From assembly GCF_019511605.1 (NCBI RefSeq), contig NZ_JAEUAV010000012.1, positions 1-64,000 on the forward strand: a stretch of DNA of 64,000 nucleotides. The letters are read 5' to 3'. How positions within the stretch are numbered: the first letter of the stretch is position 1; every line of letters starts with the position of its first letter. Shown here one piece after another: positions 50,325 through 58,928 of the stretch. Source of the DNA: Paraburkholderia phenoliruptrix. Its GTDB lineage: Bacteria; Pseudomonadota; Gammaproteobacteria; Burkholderiales; Burkholderiaceae. The translations under genes and the position numbers were made by a program. The notes below the pieces were generated by a model, which ran no database searches, was not told the DNA's origin, and saw nothing but the letters and a program-made list of their open reading frames with translations.

Positions 50325-50355
50325 CACGCCGCTTATAAAAGCGGCGTGCTTTTTT
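50325..50355 (+). terminator. Terminator of the glyA-gbc-betaine receptor unit
   Basis: A perfect 10-bp stem (CACGCCGCTT / AAGCGGCGTG) with an ATAA loop followed by C and six T, 36 bases after the binding-protein stop. It closes a run of ten genes that shows no internal terminator. Confidence 0.95.
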
Positions 50356-50388
50356 GTACTTCCAGATTCCCCGCTGCTTGCTGCAACA

Positions 50389-50422
50389 ACTATTGCAGCA
50401 CTATTTGCAGCACTATTGCAGC
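50389..50422. repeat. Short tandem repeat at the purU 3' end
   Basis: Three units ACTATTGCAGC, ACTATTTGCAGC and ACTATTGCAGC (11, 12, 11 bp). They overlap the last codons and stop of purU on the minus strand. On that strand the unit begins GCAATAG, the same seven bases that begin the unit of the array at 19291-19345. Confidence 0.75.
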
Positions 50423-51288
50423 ACGACAGTCCTGTCGCCGTTGATAAACACGCGCCGCTCGATAAACGCCTTCACTGCACGTGCAAGCGTGATGCATTCG
50501 ACGTCGCGCCCGGTTGCAAGCAGCCGCTCGGGGCTGTACGAATGATCGACACGTTCCACCGCCTGCTCGATGATCGGACCTTCGTCAAGATCGTCCGTCA
50601 CGAAGTGCGCAGTTGCGCCGATCAGTTTGACGCCGCGCGCATGAGCCTGGTGATACGGCTTCGCGCCCTTGAAGCCAGGCAGAAACGAATGATGAATGTT
50701 GATTGCGCGCCCGGCGAGGGCCCGGCTCGTCTCGCCGGAAAGAATCTGCATGTAGCGAGCGAGAATCATCAGTTCGGCACCTGAAGTCTCGAACAGATCC
50801 AGAAGACTCGCTTCCTGCTGCGGCTTGGTTTCTGCCGAGATTGGCAGATGATGAAACGGCAAGCCGTGCTGCCTGGCCATTGGCTCCAGGTCGCGATGAT
50901 TCGAGGCTATGCCGACAATGTCCATTTTGAGCTCGCCCATGCGCCAGCGGAACAGAAGGTCCGCGAGACAGTGCTCGAGCTTCGACACCATGATCAGCAC
51001 TTTGGGGCGCGTGGCGACGTCATGCATTGCCCACGTCATGTGAAAACGCTGGGCAATCGGCTCAAACTCGTGTTTGAGCGCTGCAATATTCAGCGTTTCC
51101 TTGCTGTCCACACCGTGAAAAACGCAGCGCACGAAAAAGCGCTCGCTGAGTTCGTCGTCGAAAACGGTGAGTTCGTCGATATAGCAATGATGCCGGTCGA
51201 GAAAGCCGACAACGGCGGCAACCTGGCCCGCGGCGCTCGGGCAGGCAACGGTGAGAACCAGTTGGTCAGGACGGGAATCGGCGGACAT
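50413..51288 (-). CDS. purU: Formyltetrahydrofolate deformylase
   Basis: A 291-residue enzyme that hydrolyses 10-formyl-THF to formate and THF. It has an N-terminal ACT domain (about 8-85) and a C-terminal formyltransferase domain. The active-site block 'INIHHSFLPGFKGAKPYHQA' with later 'DDLDEGPIIEQ' provides the catalytic Asn, His and Asp. In this setting it recycles THF loaded by sarcosine and formaldehyde metabolism, as Pseudomonas purU2 does. Convergent with the betaine receptor gene. Confidence 0.95.
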   Translation of the reverse strand: MSADSRPDQLVLTVACPSAAGQVAAVVGFLDRHHCYIDELTVFDDELSERFFVRCVFHGVDSKETLNIAALKHEFEPIAQRFHMTWAMHDVATRPKVLIMVSKLEHCLADLLFRWRMGELKMDIVGIASNHRDLEPMARQHGLPFHHLPISAETKPQQEASLLDLFETSGAELMILARYMQILSGETSRALAGRAINIHHSFLPGFKGAKPYHQAHARGVKLIGATAHFVTDDLDEGPIIEQAVERVDHSYSPERLLATGRDVECITLARAVKAFIERRVFINGDRTVVLQ

Positions 51289-51313
51289 GCGCTCTCCACA
51301 GAGACAATAGTGT

Positions 51314-51334
51314 CATGCCGCAAAGCGCGGCATG
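51314..51334. terminator. Hairpin between LysR gene and purU
   Basis: A perfect 8-bp stem CATGCCGC / GCGGCATG with a five-base loop between two minus-strand genes, 26 bases upstream of the purU start. There is no T run. It may limit read-through from the LysR gene. Next to it is a small palindrome GACA-N4-TGTC (51303-51314). Confidence 0.4.
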
Positions 51335-51414
51335 TATCGTCGCAGTAGAACAAATCGGCACTGTGCGCGGATAGAAGCGAATCGCCGCAGCAATGGAACG
51401 GGAGCGTCAGACGG

Positions 51415-52329
51415 TCATTCGGCGTCGAGCCCGCATTCGCCGAGCAGCCATTGGCGGAAAGCATCTACTGCGGGCGTGGCCGCGCGTTGCGTGACCAGCA
51501 TATAGCCGCGCTCGGTGACTACCGGCGCATCGAACAATTCGACCAGTTGCCCTGTGGCGAGCAGTTCGTCGACGAGCGGCGCCCAGCCGAGCGCAACGCC
51601 TTGACCCATGATGGCCGCATGCGCGACCAGTGTGAAGCTGTTGAAAGTGATGCCCCGATGTGCAGCCGGGGCGGTCAGGTCGTGCGCTGTGAACCAGTCG
51701 GCCCACGACAGCCAGCGCGCCGGTTGCGTGGGTTCGAGATGAAGCAGCGGCAGCACCAGTAGTTCGGACGGCGATGCGAGTGGGAGATGCGCGGCGAGAA
51801 ACGCGGGACTGCATACCGGGGTCACGCGCTCGGGAAACAACTTGATGACGCTGCGGGCGTTCCAGTCCGCATGTTCGTCGCCGAATGCAATTGCCACGTC
51901 CGCCTGCTCGTGCGAGGGCTCGAATACGCTTTGCGAGGTGATGATCTTGACGTCGACATCGGGCATCAGCGCCTTGAATTGCGAAAGCCTGGGCATCAGC
52001 CAATAGGTCGCAAAGCCGAAGTCTGTGGAGAGCGTGAGTGTTTGCGGTGTGCGACGCGCGCGAATTTCGGCGGTGGCGCCGCGGATCGTATCAAGCGCAT
52101 GACGTACCGCCTCGAAAAGCCGCTCGCCGTCGTGCGTGAGCCGCACGCCACGATGACCTCGCTCGAAAAGCGGCGCGCCGAGCGTTTCTTCGAGTTGCAC
52201 GATGCGCTGGCTCACCGCCGGCTGCGTGGAGCCGAGTTCCCGGGCAGCCGCGGTAAAGCTCGCAAGACGCGCGGCGGATTCGAACATCGTCAATGCCTGC
52301 ATTGGCGGCAAACGGTCCAGCCTCGACAT
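51415..52329 (-). CDS. LysR-family regulator divergent from betC
   Basis: A 304-residue LysR-type regulator. The N-terminal winged helix-turn-helix is about residues 6-65 ('LTMFESAARLASFTAAARELG', in part) and an inducer-binding domain follows (about 95-300). It is most like the GcvA/choline-sulfate-utilisation group. It is divergent from betC across 189 bases, the usual layout for a LysR regulator and its target. Likely activator of betC and the linked binding protein in response to choline-O-sulfate or choline; inducer unproven. Confidence 0.85.
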   Translation of the reverse strand: MSRLDRLPPMQALTMFESAARLASFTAAARELGSTQPAVSQRIVQLEETLGAPLFERGHRGVRLTHDGERLFEAVRHALDTIRGATAEIRARRTPQTLTLSTDFGFATYWLMPRLSQFKALMPDVDVKIITSQSVFEPSHEQADVAIAFGDEHADWNARSVIKLFPERVTPVCSPAFLAAHLPLASPSELLVLPLLHLEPTQPARWLSWADWFTAHDLTAPAAHRGITFNSFTLVAHAAIMGQGVALGWAPLVDELLATGQLVELFDAPVVTERGYMLVTQRAATPAVDAFRQWLLGECGLDAE

Positions 52330-52518
52330 AACGCCCCCTTATAGCCACATAACGAATTGCCGTCTTCACAGCGCAGAATTGACCGGCAATAGTGCGTTCA
52401 TACCGTGCACGCGCCGCAGGCCCGTTTGCTACAGCATGAGTGGTTGCGGTAGCGCTGGCAGTGGCGCCCGCACGAGTACTTGCACTGACATTCATGATTT
52501 TATTCGAGGCACGCCCCA

Positions 52519-54057
52519 ATGCTTGACAGCAAAAAGAATATTCTCATTCTGATGGCCGACCAGATGACCCCGTTCGCGCTCGCCGCATACGGACACCCGT
52601 TGACCAGAACGCCGAACCTGGACCGTCTGGTGCGGCAGGGCGTGGTTTTCGATTCGGCGTACTGCGCGAGCCCTCTATGCGCGCCGTCGCGCTTTTCGTT
52701 TCTTTCGGGCAAGCTGCCGTCTGCGATCGGCGCTTATGACAATGCAGCGGAATTTCCGTCGCAAACGCTGACGTTCGCGCATTACCTGCGTGCCGAAGGG
52801 TACCGCACGATTCTGTCGGGGAAGATGCATTTCTGCGGCGCCGATCAATTGCACGGTTTCGAAGAGCGCCTCACTACCGACATTTACCCCGCCGACTTCG
52901 GCTGGACACCCAACTGGGAAGACTTCGAAACACGGCCCACGTGGTATCACAACATGAGTTCCGTGATCGACGCGGGCCCATGCGTGCGCACGAACCAGCT
53001 CGATTTCGACGATGAAGTCACGTTTACGACGCGTCAGAAGCTATTCGACATCGCGCGCGAACGTCATGCCGGCAAGGACGCGCGGCCCTTCTGCATGGTC
53101 GCCTCGTTGACGCATCCGCACGATCCGTATGCCGTTCCGCAAAAGTACTGGGACATGTACCAGGACGAAGATATCGACATGCCCCGCCATTACGATTCAT
53201 TCGACCAAGCCGATCCACATTCGCGGCGCTTACGCCACGTTTGCGAAACCGATCGCACGCCTCCTACCGCGCAGCAGGTCCGTAACGCACGGCGCGCGTA
53301 TTACGGTGCGATCTCTTATGTCGATGACCAGTTCGGCGCGATTCTCGAAGCGCTGGAGCAGGCGGGGCTTGCGAAAGATACGATCATCGTCGTCACTTCC
53401 GATCATGGCGAAATGCTCGGCGAACGGGGACTCTGGTACAAGATGACGTTTTTCGAAGGCGGCTGCCGTGTACCGCTGATCGTGCATGCGCCGCAGCAGT
53501 TCGACGCGCATCGGGTGCAGGCTTCTGTTTCGCATCTTGATCTGCTGCCTACTCTCGTCGAACTGGCGCGCGGCGAGGCGCCTTCTGCGTGGCCCGATTC
53601 GCTCGACGGACATAGCCTCGTGCCGCATCTGCAAAGCGCTCAGCATGGTCATGACGAGGCTATTGGCGAATACCTTGCCGAAGGGGCGATTGCACCGATC
53701 GTGATGCTTCGGCGCGGGCGTTTCAAATTCATTCATACGCCCGCTGATCCAGACCAGCTCTACGACGTGCAGGGCGATCCGCTCGAACGTGTGAATCTCG
53801 CGCCGAACCCCGAGTACGCCGCCGAGGTCGACGCGTGGCGCAAGGAAATTGCCGCCCGCTGGGACCTCGCGGCACTGCACAAACAGGTGCTTGAAAGCCA
53901 GCGCCGCCGGCGCTTTCATTTCGCTGCGACCACGCAAGGCGCGGTTGCATCGTGGGACTGGCAGCCATTGGTCGATGCGAGCCAGCGTTACATGCGCAAT
54001 CACATCGACCTCGATACGCTGGAAGCCATGGCGCGGTTTCCCGCTGTCGTGCACTGA
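52519..54057 (+). CDS. betC: Choline-sulfatase
   Basis: A 512-residue type I sulfatase that hydrolyses choline-O-sulfate to choline and sulfate in the cytoplasm. The sulfatase signature 'LCAPSRFSFLSG' contains Cys54, which must be converted to formylglycine. Metal ligands are in 'LMADQMTP' and 'VTSDHGEMLGERG'. The C-terminal tail 'FHFAATTQGAVASWDWQP' is characteristic of BetC. It provides choline to betBA and sulfate for assimilation. It is followed 62 bases later by a ChoX-like receptor gene. Confidence 0.95.
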   Translation: MLDSKKNILILMADQMTPFALAAYGHPLTRTPNLDRLVRQGVVFDSAYCASPLCAPSRFSFLSGKLPSAIGAYDNAAEFPSQTLTFAHYLRAEGYRTILSGKMHFCGADQLHGFEERLTTDIYPADFGWTPNWEDFETRPTWYHNMSSVIDAGPCVRTNQLDFDDEVTFTTRQKLFDIARERHAGKDARPFCMVASLTHPHDPYAVPQKYWDMYQDEDIDMPRHYDSFDQADPHSRRLRHVCETDRTPPTAQQVRNARRAYYGAISYVDDQFGAILEALEQAGLAKDTIIVVTSDHGEMLGERGLWYKMTFFEGGCRVPLIVHAPQQFDAHRVQASVSHLDLLPTLVELARGEAPSAWPDSLDGHSLVPHLQSAQHGHDEAIGEYLAEGAIAPIVMLRRGRFKFIHTPADPDQLYDVQGDPLERVNLAPNPEYAAEVDAWRKEIAARWDLAALHKQVLESQRRRRFHFAATTQGAVASWDWQPLVDASQRYMRNHIDLDTLEAMARFPAVVH

Positions 54058-54119
54058 TCGATAACGCAGGGCAACTATGTCCCTGCGGCCTCATGATTCA
54101 CCCACCACAGGAAGCCGCG

Positions 54120-55073
54120 ATGATGAAAAAGCTATTCAAACAGGCCATATCCGGCGTTGCGCTGCTATGCGCGGCGGCGAGTCTCGCATCGGCCGCCGAG
54201 CCGCAATCGTGCATGCAGGTCAATATGGCGGGGCCCGGATGGACCGATATCGATGCAACGAACGCGATGACGGGCGTCGTGCTGAAGGCACTCGGCTACA
54301 AGCAGAAGGTCGCGAACCTGTCGGTGCCCATCACCTATCAGGGCTTGAAAAAAGGTCAAATCGACGTGTTTCTCGGCAACTGGATGCCCGCTCAGGCGCC
54401 GGTCGTCAAACCGTTCGAGGAAGAAAAGTCGATTGTGGTCGTGCATCCGAACCTGAGCAATGCCAAGTTCACGCTGGCAGTGCCCGACTACGTGGCGGCC
54501 GCGGGCGTGCACTCGTTCGCCGATCTCGCGAAGAATGCCGACAAGTTCGACAGCAAGATATACGGCATAGAGCCGGGCGCGCCGGCCAATCAGAACATCA
54601 AGAAGATGGTGGACGACAAGGCCTTTGGGCTCGACAGCTGGAAGGTCGTGGAATCGAGCGAAACCGGCATGCTCACTCAGGTGGAGCGTGCGGTTCGCGA
54701 GAAAAAGTGGATTGTGTTTCTCGCGTGGGAGCCGCATGTGATGAACACCAAATTCAAGCTGACGTATCTGGACGGCGGCGACAAGTACTTTGGTCCGAAC
54801 TATGGGGGCGCCACCGTGAATACCGTGGCGCGCACCGGCTATGCAGAGCAGTGTCCAAACGTGGGCCGTCTTTTCAGGCAGCTTACGTTTAACGTCGACC
54901 TCGAAAACGGTGTAATTACCGAAGTACTCGAAAAGAAGACCAGTGTGGATGTTGCCGCCACCGAAGCGCTCAAGCGCCATCCCGAACTTCTCAAATCATG
55001 GCTTGACGGCGTGAACACAGCGAGCGGCGGCAATGGCTTGCAAGCCGTTCAGACGGCGCTTGGCGTGAAATGA
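54120..55073 (+). CDS. ChoX-like binding protein linked to betC, altered ligand pocket
   Basis: A 317-residue OpuAC/ChoX-type receptor with a signal peptide ending at about Ala26. It keeps Trp41, Asp43, Trp88 and Trp203, the positions of the aromatic cage and one polar contact. However, the Tyr of the cage is Phe117 ('AKFTL') and the Asn thought to hold the choline hydroxyl is Ala154 ('EPGAPAN' against 'EPGNDGN' in the ChoX at 18126). The trimethylammonium site is kept while the hydroxyl end changes, which would suit choline-O-sulfate. The betC-linked position supports this. No transporter genes are adjacent; it probably uses the choVW core. Confidence 0.85.
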   Translation: MMKKLFKQAISGVALLCAAASLASAAEPQSCMQVNMAGPGWTDIDATNAMTGVVLKALGYKQKVANLSVPITYQGLKKGQIDVFLGNWMPAQAPVVKPFEEEKSIVVVHPNLSNAKFTLAVPDYVAAAGVHSFADLAKNADKFDSKIYGIEPGAPANQNIKKMVDDKAFGLDSWKVVESSETGMLTQVERAVREKKWIVFLAWEPHVMNTKFKLTYLDGGDKYFGPNYGGATVNTVARTGYAEQCPNVGRLFRQLTFNVDLENGVITEVLEKKTSVDVAATEALKRHPELLKSWLDGVNTASGGNGLQAVQTALGVK

Positions 55074-55080
55074 CACGATA

Positions 55081-55124
55081 CCTTGCAACCGCAAGGTCGC
55101 GATGCGACAGATTCATGTCGCATC
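55081..55124. terminator. Twin hairpins after the betC-linked receptor gene
   Basis: Two perfect stems: CCTTGC / GCAAGG (55081-55096, AACC loop) and GATGCGACA / TGTCGCATC (55101-55124, six-base loop). They start 8 bases after the stop codon. There is no T run, so this is a likely weak or Rho-assisted terminator. The rest of the 55125-55340 gap shows only the porin promoter region. Confidence 0.5.
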
Positions 55125-55340
55125 CGATCGATTCGCCATAAATCTGGACTCGTATTCTTGACCCGTCGATGCCAGGCCTCGCGGAAATTCATGCTCGACA
55201 AATAGTAGCCAGGCCTCATTGACCGGTCTCAACCGGTTTCGAACTGCCCGTCACGCGAGAAGTGCCGCGCGCCTCACAACAGCGCGGCAGGGATCGCTTC
55301 ATCCAACGAATTGCGCAGTCATAGAGCAGGGGAGAATCAG

Positions 55341-56489
55341 ATGAAGAAGAGAAATGCCGTCGGTCTTTCGGGACTCGCCATTGCGGCAAGCGCCGCATTT
55401 GCCCCCACGGCTGTCCACGCACAAAGCAGCGTCACGCTGTACGGCATTCTGGATGCCGGCATTACCTACGTGAATAATGCCGGTGGCTCGCACCAGGTCA
55501 AGTTCGACGACGGCATTTCATACGGCAACCGTATCGGCTTCAAGGGCACCGAGGATCTCGGCGGCGGCTTGCAGGCGGTTTTCGTGCTGGAGTCGGGTTT
55601 CCACCTGGGCAATGGTCAATTGGGATTCGGTGGGGCCGAATTCGGCCGCCAGGCGTATGTCGGATTGAAGAACAGCTGGGGCACCTTGTCGTTCGGTAAT
55701 CAGCTCGATATGACCGAAGAGTTTGCCTACCTGTACAACATCTCTGCGTGGGCGAGCGGTTACGCGATCCACCAGGGCGACTTCGACCGCATGAACGGCG
55801 ACCGGCTGCCCAACTCCATCAAGTTCCTCTCCAACGATATATCCGGCTTTTCTTTCGGCGGCATGTATTCGTTCGGCAACACCGCGGGCGACTTCCACCA
55901 GAAGAGCGCATGGAGCGTCGGGGCGCGCTACGAGCACGGTCCCTTTAACATGGGCGCCGCTTATACGCAGTTGAACAACCCCTTTGGCATTTACGCGTTC
56001 GACCCGTACGCGATGATCGGCACCCGTACGTTCCTCGGCAGGCCCACCGTTTCGGTCGATCCTGCAACCGGAGCGGTCACTGATCTGTACAGCTCCACTT
56101 CGTTTCCGGTCGACAAGCAGGGTGCGTTTGCCGTGGGCGCTGCCTACACGATCGGCAACGTGATGCTGAGCGGCAACTTCACGTATACGACCATCAAGGG
56201 GCTTGGCCAAACGTCGCATATGCAGGTGTACGAAGGCGGCGCTTCCTACACGTTCACGCCCGCGTTGATGCTCTACGGCGGCTATCAACACACGCGGTTC
56301 GAAGGGAACCACTGGAACCAGGGATCGCTCGGACTCCACTACCTGCTGTCCAAACGCACGGACGTGTACATCTCCGGCGATTACCTGCGTGCCTCGGACG
56401 GCGTGAATGCGGTCATTGGCTACAGCTTCACGCCGTCGTCCACCAGCACGCAGGCAGACGTGCGTATCGGCATGCGTCATTCCTTCTAA
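55341..56489 (+). CDS. Outer-membrane porin, Burkholderia OpcP/OmpC-type
   Basis: A 382-residue trimeric general porin. The signal peptide (about residues 1-23) ends in 'VHAQSSVTLYGILDAG', which is the typical start of the mature Burkholderiales porins. Repeated amphipathic beta-strands and the terminal Phe in 'MRHSF' complete the pattern for outer-membrane insertion. A strong ribosome site (AGGGGAGA) precedes the ATG. It allows diffusion of small solutes. A link to choline sulfate uptake is possible from proximity but unproven. Confidence 0.95.
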   Translation: MKKRNAVGLSGLAIAASAAFAPTAVHAQSSVTLYGILDAGITYVNNAGGSHQVKFDDGISYGNRIGFKGTEDLGGGLQAVFVLESGFHLGNGQLGFGGAEFGRQAYVGLKNSWGTLSFGNQLDMTEEFAYLYNISAWASGYAIHQGDFDRMNGDRLPNSIKFLSNDISGFSFGGMYSFGNTAGDFHQKSAWSVGARYEHGPFNMGAAYTQLNNPFGIYAFDPYAMIGTRTFLGRPTVSVDPATGAVTDLYSSTSFPVDKQGAFAVGAAYTIGNVMLSGNFTYTTIKGLGQTSHMQVYEGGASYTFTPALMLYGGYQHTRFEGNHWNQGSLGLHYLLSKRTDVYISGDYLRASDGVNAVIGYSFTPSSTSTQADVRIGMRHSF

Positions 56490-56751
56490 GCGCTCTGGCG
56501 GATTCTGCACGTCGGAATCCCGTCTGCGTTGCTTGTGCGCGCGGCTCGTCCGCGCTAATTGTATTTGTCGCTTCTTTACGTCCGCTTTACAATCCCCTCC
56601 CACGCTCGAGTTGCGCCAGCTTGCGGTGTGCAGACGCTGCAGCTTCGCGTGTCGCGCTTCATCTCTTCGCTTCGCAATGAGCGATGCACGAGCATGCGGT
56701 GCGTCGTCATCGCGCATAGTTTCAATATCATGGCAGGACCGGGGACGCCGA

Positions 56752-57693
56752 ATGGCGATAAAGCTTTCTCTTGAAGCGCTTGAAGTACTGGACGCAATCG
56801 ACAGGACAGGCACCTTCGCCGAAGCGGCGGATCTGCTGCACAAAGTACCGTCAACGTTGACGTACCTCGTGCAGAAGATCGAGAGCGACCTGAGTGTCGA
56901 GCTGTTTGATCGCAGTGGAAGACGCGCCAAACTCACGCCGGCTGGCCGTGTGGTCGTCGAAGAGGGGCGTCAGTTGTTGAAAGCGGCGCGGCAACTGGAG
57001 GAGAAAGCGCAGGGCATTCATCAGGGCTGGGAATCCGAACTGCGTATTTGCCTTGACGAGATATTGCCGTTCGGTTCGTTATGGCCTTTGGTTCGAGAGT
57101 TCTACACGCTTGAAACGATCACGCGGCTGCGCTTCTCGACTGAGGTGCTTGGCGGCGTATGGGACGCACTGATCACGCGGCGCGCCGATCTCGCCGTGGG
57201 CGCGGTCGGCGAGCCGCCGCACGCGGCGAACATCGCGGTACAGCCTATTGGAACCATGAGGCATGTCTTCGTGGTGGCAGCCGGTCATCCGCTTGCGGCC
57301 ATGCCCGAGCCGTTGGATAGCGGCACGATTGCCCGATATCGCGGCGTCGTGATCAGCGATACATCGCGCGAATTGCGGCCTCAATCGGTGGCTACGCACG
57401 ACGGACAGCCGGTAATCATCGTGCCCACGCTGGCCGCCAAGCTGGGTGCGTTGTGCGAGGGGATAGCGGTGGGCATGTTGCCTGAGCGCGTGGCCGAACG
57501 AGCGATAGGCGAAGGCAGGCTCGTCGCGAAACGCGTCACCGGCGTGCGCGAGCATACGCAATGCTATCTCGCCTGGCGCGAGGATAAATGCGGGCACGCG
57601 TTGGATTGGTGGGTCGAGCAACTGGATAAAGGCGATCTCATCAAGCGGTTGTTCGATTATGCGGACCGCGGGCTGGGAGCCACCTGCAACTAG
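56752..57693 (+). CDS. LysR-family regulator next to porin gene
   Basis: A 313-residue LysR-type regulator. The winged helix-turn-helix ('TGTFAEAADLLHKVPSTLTYLVQKIE' region) is at residues 13-45, and a substrate-binding domain follows (about 95-295). The start at 56752 (MAIKLS) fits the family; the longer open frame upstream crosses the porin end and is a shadow. The 262-base gap before it (56490-56751) shows no gene. Target genes are unknown. Confidence 0.85.
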   Translation: MAIKLSLEALEVLDAIDRTGTFAEAADLLHKVPSTLTYLVQKIESDLSVELFDRSGRRAKLTPAGRVVVEEGRQLLKAARQLEEKAQGIHQGWESELRICLDEILPFGSLWPLVREFYTLETITRLRFSTEVLGGVWDALITRRADLAVGAVGEPPHAANIAVQPIGTMRHVFVVAAGHPLAAMPEPLDSGTIARYRGVVISDTSRELRPQSVATHDGQPVIIVPTLAAKLGALCEGIAVGMLPERVAERAIGEGRLVAKRVTGVREHTQCYLAWREDKCGHALDWWVEQLDKGDLIKRLFDYADRGLGATCN

Positions 57694-57823
57694 TAAGCAG
57701 GCGGCGCGGCCAAGCGCGGTTTCGTCGCTCAGTGAGCCGGCTATCGGCTTCCAGGTTGGCGACACGTGCGCTGACACAATAGAGCTGGTCCGCTGCGCAT
57801 CCTCGCTTACCTTATAATCCCGC

Positions 57824-57976
57824 ATGACTTCATTCGTTGCCACCGCAGCAAGATTCCCCGCCGCGTCATCGGGCGCCTTTACCATCGGTTCGTCGTTCTG
57901 CCCTGTGTCAGCGAGCCATGCGCTGTCCACACACGCGGAATCTACGCACCACGAGCCGCAACTGGCGGTTGCATGA
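57824..57976 (+). CDS. Possible 50-codon leader ORF overlapping the RIO kinase start
   Basis: A 50-residue Ser/Ala/His-rich frame whose TGA overlaps the ATG of the RIO kinase gene (ATGA), suggesting translational coupling. A perfect -10 hexamer TATAAT (57813-57818) ends five bases before its ATG, so transcription could begin at or near the ATG, giving a leaderless message. No clear -35 box is seen. No domain was recognised, and a chance frame is possible. Confidence 0.35.
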   Translation: MTSFVATAARFPAASSGAFTIGSSFCPVSASHALSTHAESTHHEPQLAVA

Positions 57977-58827
57977 AAATACCTAAACGGCTCGCGCCGC
58001 TGCTCGAAGAGGGACTCATCGACGAGGTTGTCGGTCAGTTGATGAGCGGCAAGGAAGCCACGGTCTATGTCGTGCGCAGCGGCGACTCCACGCGTTGCGC
58101 AAAGGTCTATAAAGACGCCCGGCAGCGCAGCTTTCGCCAGGCTGCGTCGTATCGCGACGGCCGCAAGGTCAAGAATAGCCGGCAGGCGCGTGCGATGGAA
58201 AAGGGCACGCGCTACGGCCGCCAGATGCAGGAAGCGTCATGGCAGAACGCGGAAGTGGACGCGCTGTTCCGGCTCGCCAACGCAGGCGTGCGCGTGCCGC
58301 AGCCCTATATCTGCACTGACGGCGTGCTGCTGATGGAACTCGTCGTGGACGCGATGGGCGATGTCGCGCCGCGCCTGAACGACGTCGATCTGACTGAAGA
58401 ACGCGCGCTGCAACTGCACGCGCTGCTGCTCAACCAGGTGGTCCGGATGCTCTGCGCCGGCGTGGTTCACGGTGACCTGTCGGAGTACAACATTCTGCTG
58501 GCAGCAGACGGGCCGGTGATTATCGACTTGCCTCAGGCTGTCGACGCAGCCGGCAACAACGAGGCTGCCGCGATGCTGGAACGTGACGTCGGCAACCTCG
58601 CCGCGTATTTCGGACGGTTCGCTCCGCAACTACTCAACTCCCGTTATGGCGCCGAAATCTGGACACTGTTCGAAGCGGGGCAGCTACGTGTCGATGTGGA
58701 ATTGACGGGCCGCATAGAGACCGACACGCGACCCGTCGATCTGGACGGTGTGCTGCAGGAAATTGAAGCGACTCGCCTTGAAGAGAACGAGCGATTGCGG
58801 CGACAGCAGGAACTGAGTTCGGACTAG
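57973..58827 (+). CDS. RIO1-family atypical serine kinase
   Basis: A 284-residue RIO-type kinase. The flexible nucleotide loop 'GKEATVY', the Lys of 'RCAKVYKD', the catalytic loop 'HGDLSEYNIL' and the metal-binding 'IIDLPQ' are all intact. RIO proteins are universal in archaea and eukaryotes, where they act in ribosome maturation, and occur in some bacteria with unknown targets. A C-terminal Glu/Arg-rich helix (about 255-284) follows the kinase core. Its gene is convergent with the DSD1-type gene. Confidence 0.9.
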   Translation: MKIPKRLAPLLEEGLIDEVVGQLMSGKEATVYVVRSGDSTRCAKVYKDARQRSFRQAASYRDGRKVKNSRQARAMEKGTRYGRQMQEASWQNAEVDALFRLANAGVRVPQPYICTDGVLLMELVVDAMGDVAPRLNDVDLTEERALQLHALLLNQVVRMLCAGVVHGDLSEYNILLAADGPVIIDLPQAVDAAGNNEAAAMLERDVGNLAAYFGRFAPQLLNSRYGAEIWTLFEAGQLRVDVELTGRIETDTRPVDLDGVLQEIEATRLEENERLRRQQELSSD

Positions 58828-58853
58828 AAGCCGTATCCAATGTCCTACGAAAC

Positions 58854-58898
58854 GGCACTGAAGCGGAAACCTCGTGGCACTCCCCCCGCTTCAGTGCC
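58854..58898. terminator. Hairpin between convergent RIO kinase and DSD1-type genes
   Basis: A perfect 13-bp inverted repeat (GGCACTGAAGCGG / CCGCTTCAGTGCC) around a 19-nt loop, placed between two convergent stop codons. There is no T run; it probably acts in both directions or stabilises both 3' ends. Confidence 0.6.
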
Positions 58899-58928
58899 AA
58901 CGCTTAAGCAGGCACCCCTGAGTTCGCC

